A stretch of 64,000 nt of DNA from DATARH01 sp036489765 (lineage in GTDB: Bacteria > Pseudomonadota > Alphaproteobacteria > ATCC43930 > CGMCC-115725). The notes under the pieces were generated by a model, which saw nothing but the letters and a program-made list of their open reading frames with translations, had not been told where the DNA came from and searched no databases. A program made the translations under genes and the position numbers. The DNA lies in the NCBI GenBank assembly GCA_036489765.1, contig DASXFE010000122.1:1-64000 (forward strand), given 5' to 3'. Below are positions 42,179-51,376 of the stretch, piece after piece. How positions within the stretch are numbered: the stretch's first letter is position 1; every line of letters begins with the position of its first letter.

Positions 42179-42253
42179 TGGTGGGCGCGACTGGGATTGA
42201 ACCAGTGACCCCTACGATGTCAACGTAGTGCTCTCCCGCTGAGCTACGCGCCC
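42179..42253 (-). tRNA. tRNA-Val (anticodon GAC)
   Basis: On the minus strand the acceptor arm GGGCGCG pairs with CGCGCCC, followed by A and an encoded CCA at 42179-42181. The anticodon stem CTACG/CGTAG holds the loop TTGACAT, anticodon GAC. D-arm AGCTCAGCGGGAGAGC and T-arm GGTTCAATCCC are normal. Confidence 0.96.
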
Positions 42254-42320
42254 ATCTCCGATCCGCAACGGGCGATGGGTGTAGCCGAATAGCCCCTTTC
42301 GGGCAAGCGAAGGCAGCACG

Positions 42321-43272
42321 ATGCCGCATTTAAGTGAAGATGGCGACGGCCCGGAAATGACCATCCTTCACGACGCGATGGTGCCGGCGTGCGACGGCGT
42401 CGGCCTGGCGACCGACATTTATCTTCCGCCCGGCAGCGGGCCGTTTCCGGTGATCCTCGGCCCGTGGACGCATGGCGACCGGTCGCTTAGCCATGCCGGC
42501 GGCGTTGATTTCGGCCGAATGGCGGCGATCGACGGTGATCTTGCCGACGATTTCTTCGAGGTGCGCCGGCGTTGGTTCGACCATTGGCTAAGGGGCGTCG
42601 CCAACGGCGTCGACGCAGAGCCGGCGGTGCGGGTCTTTGTCATGGGGGCGGGTCCGGCCGGCGCAATCGGAAGCCGCCGCCAAGCCGCTGTTCGCCGATC
42701 CGCACCACCCCGTACCGACCCGCGGCGGGGCGGTGTCGTCGGGCGGAGCCGGTGATGCGCGGCGGTGCCTATGACCAGGGCACCGCGGCGCGCCCCGAGG
42801 TGCTGACCTTGATGACTCCGCCGCTGACCGAGCCGCTCGAAATCGCCGGGCCGATCGAGTTGCGGCTATGGGTCGCGGCCGACGGTACCGACGCCGACAT
42901 CCACGCCAAAGCTGATCGACCTCCATCCGCCGACCCCGGACGACCCGAACGGGTTTGCGATGAACCTGTGCGAGAGGGTACTGCGGCTGCGCCATCGCCA
43001 TTCGCGGGAGCGTCCGACGCCGCTCGTGCCCGGCACGGTCTACGCGGTTTCGGTCGGCCTTTTCCTGGTCGGGGACCTCTTCGCGCCGGGCCATCGCCTG
43101 CGCCTCGGTATCGCCGGCAGCAACTTTTCGCGTTCGACGTCAACCCGAACCCGGGCGCCGCCGAAGGGTCGAAGACGGGGCACGGATCGCCCATACCCAG
43201 GTCTTCGCCGACCGCGCGAGACCGTCGCACCTGGTGCTCCCGGTCATTCCCCGGCGACGGGAATCGCGTTAA
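42321..43272 (+). pseudogene. Decayed CocE/NonD-family hydrolase
   Basis: The N-terminal frame reads GVGLATDIYLPPGSGPFPVI and then jumps directly to GPWTHGDRSLSHAGGVDFG and FFEVRRRWFDHWLRGVANGV, so the region with the catalytic serine is deleted. Three frame changes follow: PLTEPLEIAGPIELRLWVAA in one frame (to about 42910), AKLIDLHPPTPDDPNGFAMN plus VGDLFAPGHRLRLGIAGSNF in another, and FDVNPNPGAAEG, then VFADRARPSHLVLPVIP with the stop at 43270. Known family order is preserved. The gene is dead. Confidence 0.9.
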
Positions 43273-43313
43273 AAGCAGCCTCACCGAGCCGAGACAAAAG
43301 ACGGGGTAGGGGG

Positions 43314-43661
43314 ATGCGGTTGGGATGGGGCGCGGCTCTTCTGCTGGCGGTGGCGGGGATCGCGGGGGCGGCGGCCGCGGCGCCGCGCAACGAACTCAGC
43401 GAACAATTGGAGCGTATGCGGCCGGCCGAGCGTGCGGCAAAGCTGGCGCAGATCGTCGGGTTCTGGTGCGTCGGCACCCAGGCGTTTCTGATGGGGGTTG
43501 CCCAGAGCGGCGAAGAAGCCGGCAACGCGTATTGGAGCGTCGCCTGCCTCAATGGCACCAGCTACGCGATCCAGATCGACCCGCTCGGCCGCCCGGTGAC
43601 GGTGCCGTGCTCGGTCCTCGCCGACACCGGAAAGGGTAAGGAGTGCTTCAAGAAGTTCTGA
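43314..43661 (+). CDS. Small secreted cysteine-containing protein
   Basis: The 115-residue product has a signal peptide (AALLLAVAGIAGAAAAAPRN). The mature part begins ELSEQLERMRPAERAAKLAQ and continues to FWCVGTQAFLMGVAQSGEEA. Four cysteines follow the cleavage site, suggesting disulfides. No domain is recognised. GGGGG precedes the ATG. It converges with a small lipoprotein gene, the two stops being about 27 bp apart. Periplasmic or secreted; function unknown. Confidence 0.75.
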   Translation: MRLGWGAALLLAVAGIAGAAAAAPRNELSEQLERMRPAERAAKLAQIVGFWCVGTQAFLMGVAQSGEEAGNAYWSVACLNGTSYAIQIDPLGRPVTVPCSVLADTGKGKECFKKF

Positions 43662-43672
43662 TGGCGCCCGTT

Positions 43673-43702
43673 GTCAGTTGCTGACAGTCACCAGTTGCTG
43701 AC
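43673..43702. repeat. Short duplicated inverted repeat between convergent genes
   Basis: CAGTTGCTGAC occurs at 43675-43685 and again at 43692-43702 (period 17). The first copy forms TGTCAG-TTG-CTGACA (43673-43687). It lies between two convergent stop codons and could be a weak bidirectional terminator or a slippage product. Confidence 0.45.
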
Positions 43703-43891
43703 CGGCTTGCGGCAGACCGAGTACCACAAGCCGAGATTTTCCGTCTTCCACTGCGGGCTCGCGCAATCGCGCTGGAGGATCGCGTCCGACGAGGCTTGGT
43801 TTTGCGGGGTGATGACCGGCTTGTCGTCGGAGCAGCCGCCGGCCAGCATCGCCGTCGCGGCCAGCAGCCCATAGAGGAATGCCCGTCTCAC
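43688..43891 (-). CDS. Small lipoprotein
   Basis: This 67-residue protein from GTG 43891 is supported by AAGGGGG about nine bases upstream. A short signal (LYGLLAATAMLAGGCSDDKP) ends at a lipobox cysteine (LAGGC). The mature part of about 45 residues has a pair of cysteines (LQRDCASPQW and WYSVCRK). The frame can be extended upstream to an ATG (MVDQYSMAG), but that would bury the signal. No family is recognised. Confidence 0.65.
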   Translation of the reverse strand: MRRAFLYGLLAATAMLAGGCSDDKPVITPQNQASSDAILQRDCASPQWKTENLGLWYSVCRKPVSNW

Positions 43892-43982
43892 CGCGTCGCC
43901 CCCTTGTTCGTCACTGTCTCTTCTCGCCTTGCCGACACCGGCCATGCTGTACTGATCAACCATAACATGGCGAAACCGTGAC

Positions 43983-45224
43983 ATGGATTTGATCCTCAAG
44001 AACGCGCGGCTTGCCGATCCGCCGCCCGACCGGGCCGCGGCGCCGGCGCTCGACATTGGCATTGAAGGCGGGCGGATCGTCGCGCTCGAGCCGAACCTGG
44101 CGTCTGACGGCGCGACCTACGATTGCGGCGGCCGCCTCGTCTGCGGCGGGTTCGTCGAGACCCACATCCACCTCGACAAATCCCGCATCATCGACCGCTG
44201 TTCGCCGGAGGTCGGGCGCGAGGCCCGCGCGGTCGCCCGCGTTGCCGCGGTCAAGCACACGATGTCGGTCGAGGATGTCCATGTTCGCGCCCGCGCGACC
44301 CTGGAGCAGGCGATCCTCCACGGCACCACGCGGATGCGCACGCATGTTGAGATCGATCCCGGCATCGGGCTGCGCGGCTACGAGGGCGTTGCGGCGCTGA
44401 TCGACGAGTACAAATGGGCGATCGACCTTGAGATCTGCGCCTTTCCACAAGAGGGGCTGACCAACAATCCTGGCACCTATGAACTGATCGCCGAGGCGCT
44501 ACGGCGCGGCGCCCGGGCGGTCGGCGCGGCACCGGGCTACGACACCGACCACCCCGGCCAGATCCGCCAGATCTTTGCGCTCGCACGCGCCTTCGACGCC
44601 GAGATCGACATGCATCTCGATTTCGGCAACGAGCCGCGCGACCTCGATGTCGACCTCGTCTGTGAGTTGACCGAGGCCTACGGCATGGGCGGCCGGGTCG
44701 CGGTCGGACATATGACAAAGCTCGCGGTGCTGCCGCCCCAGACGCTCGCCGCCTATGCCCGCCGCCTCGGCGACGCCGGCATCGCGGTGACCGTGCTCCC
44801 CGCGACCGACCTTTTCCTGATGGGTCGCGACCAGGACCATGCCGTCCGCCGCGGCCTCGCCGACGCCGCGATGCTGGTCGAGCACGGGGTCAACTGTTCG
44901 CTCTCCAGCAACAACATCCTCAACCCGTTCACCCCGTTCGGCGATTGCTCGCCGATACGCATGGCGAACCTGCACGCCAACGTCACCCAGCTCAGCCGGC
45001 CGGGACAGCTCGCCGATTGCTTCGACATGCTGACGACGCGATCGGCGCGGCTCCTGAACCTCGGCGATTACGGCGTCCGCATCGGCAACCCCGCCGACCT
45101 CGCCGTCATCGACGCCGAGACCCGCGAGCAAGCCGTCGCCGAACTCCGCGAGCCGCTCGCCGTGTGGAAGCGCGGAACGCGTACCGTGACGAGACCCCGC
45201 CCGGAATTGCACCGGCCTCACTGA
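43983..45224 (+). CDS. Amidohydrolase, cytosine-deaminase-like
   Basis: This 413-residue metal-dependent amidohydrolase has a TIM-barrel domain: ETHIHLDKSRIIDRC (HxH metal ligands, about residues 60-62), MHLDFGNEPRDLDVDLVCEL, and the GHMTKLAVLPP metal His. A SSNNILNPFTPFGDCSPIRM segment is characteristic of cytosine deaminase/isoguanine or N-isopropylammelide hydrolases. The N-terminal beta-sandwich strands (LILKNARLADPPPDRAAAPA) and C-terminal VRIGNPADLAVIDAETREQA complete the fold. Substrate is not determined. Confidence 0.88.
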   Translation: MDLILKNARLADPPPDRAAAPALDIGIEGGRIVALEPNLASDGATYDCGGRLVCGGFVETHIHLDKSRIIDRCSPEVGREARAVARVAAVKHTMSVEDVHVRARATLEQAILHGTTRMRTHVEIDPGIGLRGYEGVAALIDEYKWAIDLEICAFPQEGLTNNPGTYELIAEALRRGARAVGAAPGYDTDHPGQIRQIFALARAFDAEIDMHLDFGNEPRDLDVDLVCELTEAYGMGGRVAVGHMTKLAVLPPQTLAAYARRLGDAGIAVTVLPATDLFLMGRDQDHAVRRGLADAAMLVEHGVNCSLSSNNILNPFTPFGDCSPIRMANLHANVTQLSRPGQLADCFDMLTTRSARLLNLGDYGVRIGNPADLAVIDAETREQAVAELREPLAVWKRGTRTVTRPRPELHRPH

Positions 45225-45252
45225 AGGCTCGAGACGCCAGCGGTCCAAGCCT

Positions 45253-47016
45253 TCAGCGAATCTCCCCGATCCGCGGCATCTCGACCGTGCCGGGGGCGGC
45301 CGCCAGCGCGCCGACCCGCTCGATGAGCGCGACGAGCCCGGCAAAGCGGCTGCCGACCATGCCCCGGTCGTCCTTGTCCTTGCCGGCGATGCGGTCGATG
45401 AACTCGGTGACCGGGTTCTTCCTGGCCGGAAAGGTGACGAGGTCGACCGGCGCGTCGGCCGGGATCTCCGCCGCCTCCTTGGTTAGCTTCAGCGCGACCT
45501 CATAGCCCCCGAGCGCATCGACGAGCCCGTTCTTTTTCGCGTCCTCGCCCGACCACACGCGGCCCTTTGCGATCGCTTCGACCGCGTCGGGCGTCAGGCG
45601 CCGCCCGCTCGCGACGTGGTCCTTGAAACCGGCGTAGATGCGGTCGAGCATGTCGCTGAGCCGTTGCTTCGCCTCGGGCGAGAAATCGTCGACCGCGCTG
45701 AACATGCCGGCATTGGCGCCGTGTCCGATCGCAGTGAAATTGACCCCGAGCTTCTGCATGAGGCCGGTGAGCACGATCTTGCCCGCGAGTACGCCGACCG
45801 ACCCGGTCAGAGTCGCCGGCTCGGCGACGATCTTGTCGGCCGGCGCGGCGATGTAATACCCGCCCGACGCGGCGACATCGCCCATCGACACGACGACCGG
45901 CTTCCCATTGCGATGCGCGCGGTCGATCTCGCGCCACACCGTTTCCGACGCGACGACCGAGCCGCCCGGGCTGTCGATGCGGAAGAGGATCGCGCGTACC
46001 TCCTTGTCGGCGATCGCGTCGCGGAGCGCCTTCGCGACTTTCTGCGCGTCGAACCCGTTCTCGTTGATCAGGCTGCCGCCGGTGCCCTCGCGCGTGATCA
46101 TCCCGTCGCCGTCGACCAGCGCGATCTTGATCCCCCGGTCGTTCGGGCGGCCGGCCCGGTCGAGATAGCGCGACAGCGCGACAAAGCTCGCCCCACCGCC
46201 CGCGCGTCGTTCCGCGGCGGCGATCGCCTCGTCGCGATAGCCGAGCTTGTCGACGAGATGCGCCGAGAGCGCGTCGTCGGCGAACAGCGGCGCGCGGTCG
46301 ATCGCCGCCCGCAGATCGGGCTCCGAGATTTTTCGCGCGACGGAAATATCGTGCACGATCTGGCCGTCGAGCGAATCGAGCAGCCCCTCGGTCTCCTCGC
46401 GCTGCGGGCCGGTCATCGAATCTTCGGTCAGGCTGTTCATCGCCGACTTGTATTCACTGCGATGGTCGAAATCGGCCGCGACGCCGATCTTTTGCAGCGT
46501 GTCCTTGAGGAACGGCGTCTCGGTGTAAAGCCCGGTCAGCCCTACATCACCCATCGGCTGCAGCCAGATCTGGTCGAACGCGGTGGCGAGGTAATAGGGC
46601 CGCGTCGCCGGGCCGAACTCGCCGAACGTGTCCGCAAAGGCGATCGCAAACTTGCCCTTGGCGCGGAACGCGGCGATCGCGTCGCGCACCTCCTGGACCC
46701 GCGCGAGGCCGAGCGAATCGTCGCCCAGCCGGGCATAGACCCCTTTGACCCGCGGGTCGTCGCCGGCTTTTTCAAGCGCGTCGAGGAAATCCCGCAATGT
46801 CATCTTGTCGCCGAACAGTGTGCGGGACACGACATCCGGACCCGGCCCTTCGGCGAGGTCCTGGTCGAGGTCGGCGCTGAGGATGATCTTTGCCGGAAGC
46901 GGCGTTGGCTTCGGCGCGGCGTGGAACGCGATGACGACGACGGTGACCACGCCGAGAAAGGCGATCAGGCTTAGCCCGCCGATGACCGCGAAAATATAGA
47001 GGAAGGCCCGACCCAT
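45253..47016 (-). CDS. sppA: Signal peptide peptidase SppA, long form
   Basis: This 587-residue membrane protease degrades cleaved signal peptides. It has an N-terminal transmembrane segment (FLYIFAVIGGLSLIAFLGVV) and two tandem S49 domains. The second holds AILFRIDSPGGSVVASETVW and the nucleophile segment GDVAASGGYYIAAPADKIVA with Ser; the general-base Lys lies in the first domain (67-kDa type). Convergent with the amidohydrolase gene. It runs alone on its strand. Confidence 0.95.
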   Translation of the reverse strand: MGRAFLYIFAVIGGLSLIAFLGVVTVVVIAFHAAPKPTPLPAKIILSADLDQDLAEGPGPDVVSRTLFGDKMTLRDFLDALEKAGDDPRVKGVYARLGDDSLGLARVQEVRDAIAAFRAKGKFAIAFADTFGEFGPATRPYYLATAFDQIWLQPMGDVGLTGLYTETPFLKDTLQKIGVAADFDHRSEYKSAMNSLTEDSMTGPQREETEGLLDSLDGQIVHDISVARKISEPDLRAAIDRAPLFADDALSAHLVDKLGYRDEAIAAAERRAGGGASFVALSRYLDRAGRPNDRGIKIALVDGDGMITREGTGGSLINENGFDAQKVAKALRDAIADKEVRAILFRIDSPGGSVVASETVWREIDRAHRNGKPVVVSMGDVAASGGYYIAAPADKIVAEPATLTGSVGVLAGKIVLTGLMQKLGVNFTAIGHGANAGMFSAVDDFSPEAKQRLSDMLDRIYAGFKDHVASGRRLTPDAVEAIAKGRVWSGEDAKKNGLVDALGGYEVALKLTKEAAEIPADAPVDLVTFPARKNPVTEFIDRIAGKDKDDRGMVGSRFAGLVALIERVGALAAAPGTVEMPRIGEIR

Positions 47017-47080
47017 GCGACGATCGCCCGTTGTTGGACACCGCGTAGCCGCATCTTAGGCCTATTCGGGTTAACGGTCC

Positions 47081-47866
47081 TCAGCAGCCGCTGCTGCCGC
47101 CGCCGGAATCGCCCCCACCGCCGTCCGACGCTGCATCGAAACCGGAATCGAAGCTGTCGAAAGAGCCGAAATCGATCGATGCGAAATCGATTGCGCCGAA
47201 ATGGAAGGCGCCGTCCTGGCCGAAATCGGAGACCCCCGGGGACGGGCTCGTGTCGGGCTCCTCGAAGGCCTTGGCGAGTTGCCGGTAATGCGGCCGCAAT
47301 TCCTTGACGAGCAGGATTGCGCCGCCCGCCGCCGCCGCCAGCGCCGCCGCCTGCGCCGGATCGCGATCGAGATATTGCGGAATCGCCCGCGCCTCGTGCA
47401 GCGCATCCTGCACTCGCGTCTTTTCCGCCTCGCCGGCCGGGGTCAGGTGAAATGCGTCGAGCGGGATCAGGCCGAACAGCCGGCGATGGCGCGTCTCGGC
47501 CAATCCGCGTGCGACGAGCGCCGGCCCGACGCCGTCGAGCACGAACCCGACCAGCGTCCGCCGATAGGCCCGCATCGCCTGTTTGAGGACCTCGGCAATG
47601 ACGCCGTCGCGCGGCGCCGCGGCGTTGACGACACCGACGAGCGAGGCGGTAAGGGGCGGCGGATCGGCCGGCAGATCGGGGTTGACGCGCAGGTGCAGGA
47701 TGCGCCGGGTACGGACCAGGCCCGGCCGGATTTCTTCTTCGCCGCGCAGAATCCCCTGCGCCAACAGGTCCATCAAACCGTATTTGAGCGCCGCGCGGGC
47801 GTTAAAGCGCGGCAGGGACAGCAACACAAACGCTTCGGCCGCGCTCAGACGGACCGGTTCGGCCAT
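47081..47866 (-). CDS. Conserved-looking hypothetical protein with Gly/Ser/Asp-rich tail and terminal cysteine
   Basis: This 261-residue protein is not assignable. The first 190 residues are alpha-helical and basic (AEAFVLLSLPRFNARAALKY, TRRILHLRVNPDLPADPP). A hydrophobic segment AAALAAAAGGAILLV (about 185) follows. The C-terminus is FASIDFGSFDSFDSGFDAAS, then a Gly/Ser/Asp-rich stretch ending in a single Cys. It resembles proteins with a TIGR04222-like layout (by eye). The start is ATG 47866. Located divergent from the amidase. Confidence 0.6.
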   Translation of the reverse strand: MAEPVRLSAAEAFVLLSLPRFNARAALKYGLMDLLAQGILRGEEEIRPGLVRTRRILHLRVNPDLPADPPPLTASLVGVVNAAAPRDGVIAEVLKQAMRAYRRTLVGFVLDGVGPALVARGLAETRHRRLFGLIPLDAFHLTPAGEAEKTRVQDALHEARAIPQYLDRDPAQAAALAAAAGGAILLVKELRPHYRQLAKAFEEPDTSPSPGVSDFGQDGAFHFGAIDFASIDFGSFDSFDSGFDAASDGGGGDSGGGSSGC

Positions 47867-47944
47867 CAAGGTGCTCCGTACTCCAAACTATGGCACTCTA
47901 CCGACCCCACCCGGTCGGGCGCCAGCGGGGAACGGAGCCAATTT

Positions 47945-49375
47945 ATGAGCAATCTAGCCTTTTCCTCGGCCGCCGAGCTCGCCGGCATGGTCGCCCGCGG
48001 CGCGGTGAGCCCGGTCGAACTGGTCGACGGGGTGATCGACCGCATCGGGCGCTCGCAGCCGGCGCTCAACGCCTTCATCACGGTCTGCGCCGACGAGGCG
48101 CGCGCTGCAGCGAGGGCGGCCGAGGCGGCGGTGTTGCGCGGCGACCCGCTCGGGCCCCTCCACGGGGTGCCGTTCGCCGCCAAGGACCTCGTCAATACCG
48201 CCGGCGTGCGCACGACCTTCGGCTCGGTGGCGCTTGAGGATAACGTGCCGGCGGCGGATTCGGTCGCCGTCGGGCGAATGAAGGCGGCGGGCGCGATCCT
48301 CGTCGGCAAGACCACGACCCCCGAATTCGGCCACAAATGCTTTACCGAGGCGCCGCTGTTCGGCCGCACCGCGAACCCGTGGGATGTGTCGCGCACCTGC
48401 GGCGGGTCGAGCGGCGGGGCCGCGGCCGCGGTCGCGGCGGGGCTCGGCCCGATCGGCATTGGCACCGACGGCGGCGGCTCGAGCCGCATCCCGGCGGCAT
48501 GCTGCGGCGTCGTCGGGTTCAAGCAGACGCTTGGCCTCGTTCCCCACGACCTGACCCCGGACGGGTTTGGCAACCAGTCGCATATCACGCCGATGACCCG
48601 CACGGTGGCCGACACCGCGCTGATGCTGCAGGCGATGAGCGGCCCGCATCCGTGCGACGCGCATTCGCTCGGCCTCGCCGCGCCGGATTTCGTCGCCGGT
48701 GCCAGACCCGAAGGCGATCTCAAGGGGCGCCGCATCGCGTGGCGCCCGCTGCTCGGGAACACCACGCTTTCCGCCGAGGTGCGCGGTTCGTGCGAAAAGG
48801 CGCTCGGCGCCTTCACCGCGATGGGCGCGATCGTCGAGGAGGTCGAAAACGATTTCGCCAGCACCGAGCCGATCTGGCTGATCCTCACCCAGTCGTTCTG
48901 GAACGCCCGCTTCCGCCGCTATGTCGCGCAATACGGCAACCGAATGAGCGACACGCTCACGCGCCAGATGAACCGCGGCGCCGGACACAGCGCCGTCGCG
49001 CTGCAGGAGGCGATGTTCGAGCGCACCCGCATCTACCGCGAGATCCAGGCCTGGTTTCCGCGCCACGACCTCGTCGCGACCCCGACCTTGTCACGCACCG
49101 CCCTCCCGATCGGCCACGATTTTTTCGCGCCGATCGAGATCGACGGCGAGATCACCGACACGGTCCGCAACGCCTGGTACCCCTACACCCTTCCGTTCAA
49201 TCTGTCGGGCAACCCCGCGGTGACCCTGCCCTGCGGGTTCGGCGCCGACGGCCTCCCGATCGGCCTCCAACTGATCGCCCCCCACCTTGGCGACGCCACC
49301 CTCCTCCGCGCCGCCGCCCTCTTCGAGGCGGCGAGGCCTTGGGCCCAGCACCGGCCCCAAGTCGAGGGGCTTTAA
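47945..49375 (+). CDS. Amidase-signature-family amidase
   Basis: This 476-residue amidase has the Ser-cisSer-Lys catalytic triad. The general base Lys is in HGVPFAAKDLVNTAGVRTTF (about residue 84), the cis-Ser in CGGSSGGAAAAVAAGLGPIG (about 157), and the nucleophile Ser in GTDGGGSSRIPAACCGVVGF (about 181). The C-terminal TLPFNLSGNPAVTLPCGF is typical. ATG 47945 starts the conserved AAELAGMVARGAVSP. It may hydrolyse an amide from nitrile hydratase 10 kb away, but no operon link exists. Confidence 0.92.
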   Translation: MSNLAFSSAAELAGMVARGAVSPVELVDGVIDRIGRSQPALNAFITVCADEARAAARAAEAAVLRGDPLGPLHGVPFAAKDLVNTAGVRTTFGSVALEDNVPAADSVAVGRMKAAGAILVGKTTTPEFGHKCFTEAPLFGRTANPWDVSRTCGGSSGGAAAAVAAGLGPIGIGTDGGGSSRIPAACCGVVGFKQTLGLVPHDLTPDGFGNQSHITPMTRTVADTALMLQAMSGPHPCDAHSLGLAAPDFVAGARPEGDLKGRRIAWRPLLGNTTLSAEVRGSCEKALGAFTAMGAIVEEVENDFASTEPIWLILTQSFWNARFRRYVAQYGNRMSDTLTRQMNRGAGHSAVALQEAMFERTRIYREIQAWFPRHDLVATPTLSRTALPIGHDFFAPIEIDGEITDTVRNAWYPYTLPFNLSGNPAVTLPCGFGADGLPIGLQLIAPHLGDATLLRAAALFEAARPWAQHRPQVEGL

Positions 49376-49398
49376 AGGTCCGCCCCTCGAGAAAGACC

Positions 49399-49425
49399 GT
49401 CATTCCGGCGATAGCCGGGACCCAG
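49399..49425. repeat. Single half of a GTCATTCC-type repeat
   Basis: GTCATTCCGGCGATAGCCGG followed by GACCCAG. Resembles a dispersed repeat known from many proteobacteria; no second complete copy is seen in this window. It lies between the convergent amidase and glycosyltransferase genes. Confidence 0.4.
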
Positions 49426-49431
49426 TGTGCG

Positions 49432-50385
49432 CTAAGCCTCAGGAATTCTGACCTTTCGGCTCAGTGCGAACCCGGCGCAGCTCTGCCGCAACAGGCGCAG
49501 CGGGGTCCACGGAAACGACAGATACGCCAGCGCGAGCCGGAACAGCGCCGGGTTGACGAGGCGCCGGCCTTCGCGGCGGATCGTCCAGCGCCAAGCCCGG
49601 CGCAGCCCGCGGTAGACGGCCGCACGCGCCATCCGCCGTGGCACCGGGGTCTCGCGCAGGAAATGGAGCAGCGCCGCGTTGACATCGTGCAGCACTTGCG
49701 GCCCGCCGTCATTGATCCGGCCCGGCGCCTCCGCCGCGCACAGCGCCACCGGCGCGCCGACATCGATAAACGTCCCCTGGGCCGCAAGCCGCAGGAACAG
49801 CGAATAGTCCTGCGTAAACACGCGCTCGTCGCATCCTCCCACCCGCTTTGCCGCCGCGGCCGAAATCAGGCACAGGCTCGGGTTGATCTCGCAGCGACGC
49901 AACAGGCCGGGAAGCGCATCGAACGGCGCCGCAGAAGAGGGTGCTTCCGCCGCGGGGTCACGCAGCCGTGCGAGAGCCTCGTCGCGCGACCGGTAGGTCT
50001 CGGCGCCGCCGAAGGCTAGCACGGCGCCCGGATGGCTCAGCATCGCCGCGCGCAGCATCGCCGTCACGCCGGGCAGCAGCACGTCGTCGGCGTCGACCAG
50101 CTTGATCAGCGGAAACTGTGCCGCGGCGAGCCCCATATTGGTCGCGAGGCTGGGCCCGCCATTCGGCCGCGTCAGGATGCGGACATGGTCCCAGCGCGCC
50201 GTCAGCTTGGCCAGCGCCGCGCCCGAGCCATCGGTCGAGCCGTCATCGACAAAGATGATCTCGCGCGCGAAGTCGCCGCCCTGCCGCGCCAGCCCCTCGA
50301 CCATCGCGGTGAGGAACGGGCGCTTGTTGTAGACCGGGACGACAAAGCTGACGCCGGGCGAGTCGCTGGGGTCGGACGGAGACAT
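49432..50385 (-). CDS. Family 2 glycosyltransferase
   Basis: This 317-residue GT-A-fold enzyme has VSFVVPVYNKRPFLTAMVEG at the N-terminus, FVDDGSTDGSGAALAKL (nucleotide Asp), and LIKLVDADDVLLPGVTAML (DxD-like metal site). The VFTQDYSLFLRLAAQGTFID segment places the acceptor-side QDYSLFLR motif used by many chain-extending transferases. No second glycan gene flanks it. ATG 50385 opens the conserved domain. Confidence 0.88.
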   Translation of the reverse strand: MSPSDPSDSPGVSFVVPVYNKRPFLTAMVEGLARQGGDFAREIIFVDDGSTDGSGAALAKLTARWDHVRILTRPNGGPSLATNMGLAAAQFPLIKLVDADDVLLPGVTAMLRAAMLSHPGAVLAFGGAETYRSRDEALARLRDPAAEAPSSAAPFDALPGLLRRCEINPSLCLISAAAAKRVGGCDERVFTQDYSLFLRLAAQGTFIDVGAPVALCAAEAPGRINDGGPQVLHDVNAALLHFLRETPVPRRMARAAVYRGLRRAWRWTIRREGRRLVNPALFRLALAYLSFPWTPLRLLRQSCAGFALSRKVRIPEA

Positions 50386-50446
50386 CGGCCGGCGCAACTT
50401 GCCACGCGCCTCGCACAACGGGCAAGGTGGGCGAGGAGGCGGGCGA

Positions 50447-51376
50447 ATGGCGATCCTCGTGCGGGCGGGCGCAAAGGCGCTGGAGTTGTGGCGGCCGCTG
50501 CTGACCGCGGCGCTGCCCGGCCGCGATCTCCACTTCTTTCCCGAACTCGGCGACCCTGTTGCAATCGACATTGCGCTGGTGTGGCAGCCGGAGCCCGGGC
50601 TCCTCTCCGGCCTGCCGAGCCTCAAACTGATCGTCTGCCTTGGCGCCGGGGTCGACGCGATCATCGGCGACCCGACCTTCCCGCGCCACCTGCCGGTCGT
50701 CCGTCTCGTCGACCCTTACATGACCGCAGCGATGAGCGAATACATCGTGTTCCAGGTCCTGCGCCTGCACCGCCAAGACCTCACCTATGCGGCGCAGCAG
50801 CGGGCCGCGGAGTGGCGCGAGCACCCGCAGAAAAACGCCGCCGAGCGCCCGGTTGGCATCCTCGGCTTCGGCACGCTCGGACAGGACGCCGGGCGCAAGC
50901 TGAAGGCGCTCGGCTTTGACGTCGCCGGCTGGAGCCGCACCGCGAAGGACGTGCCCGGCATCGGGACCTATGCCGGCGTCGCCGGGCTCGACGCGATCCT
51001 TGCCCGCAGCGAGATCCTGGTGTCGCTGTTGCCTGCGACCCGCGACACGCAAGATCTCCTCGACGCGAGCGCCTTCGTTCGCCTTCCGCGCGGTGCTGCG
51101 GTCGTCAATGCCGGCCGTGGCAAGACCGTGGTCGAAGCCGACCTCCTCGCCGCGCTCGATTCGGGCCAGCTTTCGGCCGCAATCCTCGACGTGTTCGAGA
51201 CCGAGCCGCTGCCGCCCGGCCACTCGTTCTGGCACCACCCGCGCATCGTCGTGACCCCGCATATCGCAGCCGACACGCATCCCGCGACGGCGATCGGCGC
51301 GGTCGTCCAGGCGATCCGCGAATTTGAGGCGGGGCTGCCGCTCACCAACCGGGTCGACCTCGACAGGGGCTATTGA
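50447..51376 (+). CDS. 2-hydroxyacid dehydrogenase, GhrA-like (glyoxylate/hydroxypyruvate reductase)
   Basis: This 309-residue NAD(P)-dependent enzyme of the D-isomer 2-hydroxyacid dehydrogenase family has the Rossmann loop VGILGFGTLGQDAGRKLKAL (about 145-164), SEILVSLLPATRDTQDLLDA, and the catalytic Glu/His at LDVFETEPLPPGHSFWHHPR. VVNAGRGKTVVEADLLAAL is typical of the GhrA branch. GAGGAGG precedes ATG 50447. Its stop overlaps the next gene start, so the two are coupled. Confidence 0.9.
   Translation: MAILVRAGAKALELWRPLLTAALPGRDLHFFPELGDPVAIDIALVWQPEPGLLSGLPSLKLIVCLGAGVDAIIGDPTFPRHLPVVRLVDPYMTAAMSEYIVFQVLRLHRQDLTYAAQQRAAEWREHPQKNAAERPVGILGFGTLGQDAGRKLKALGFDVAGWSRTAKDVPGIGTYAGVAGLDAILARSEILVSLLPATRDTQDLLDASAFVRLPRGAAVVNAGRGKTVVEADLLAALDSGQLSAAILDVFETEPLPPGHSFWHHPRIVVTPHIAADTHPATAIGAVVQAIREFEAGLPLTNRVDLDRGY

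Noticed and set aside
42179..42253. tRNA-Val as a possible integration site of a mobile element
   Set aside because: No integrase, no direct repeat of the tRNA 3' end and no phage genes adjacent; only a decayed chromosomal gene follows.
49376..49431. Terminator between amidase and glycosyltransferase
   Set aside because: The only structure is the half repeat at 49399-49425, which lacks a stable stem and U-run.
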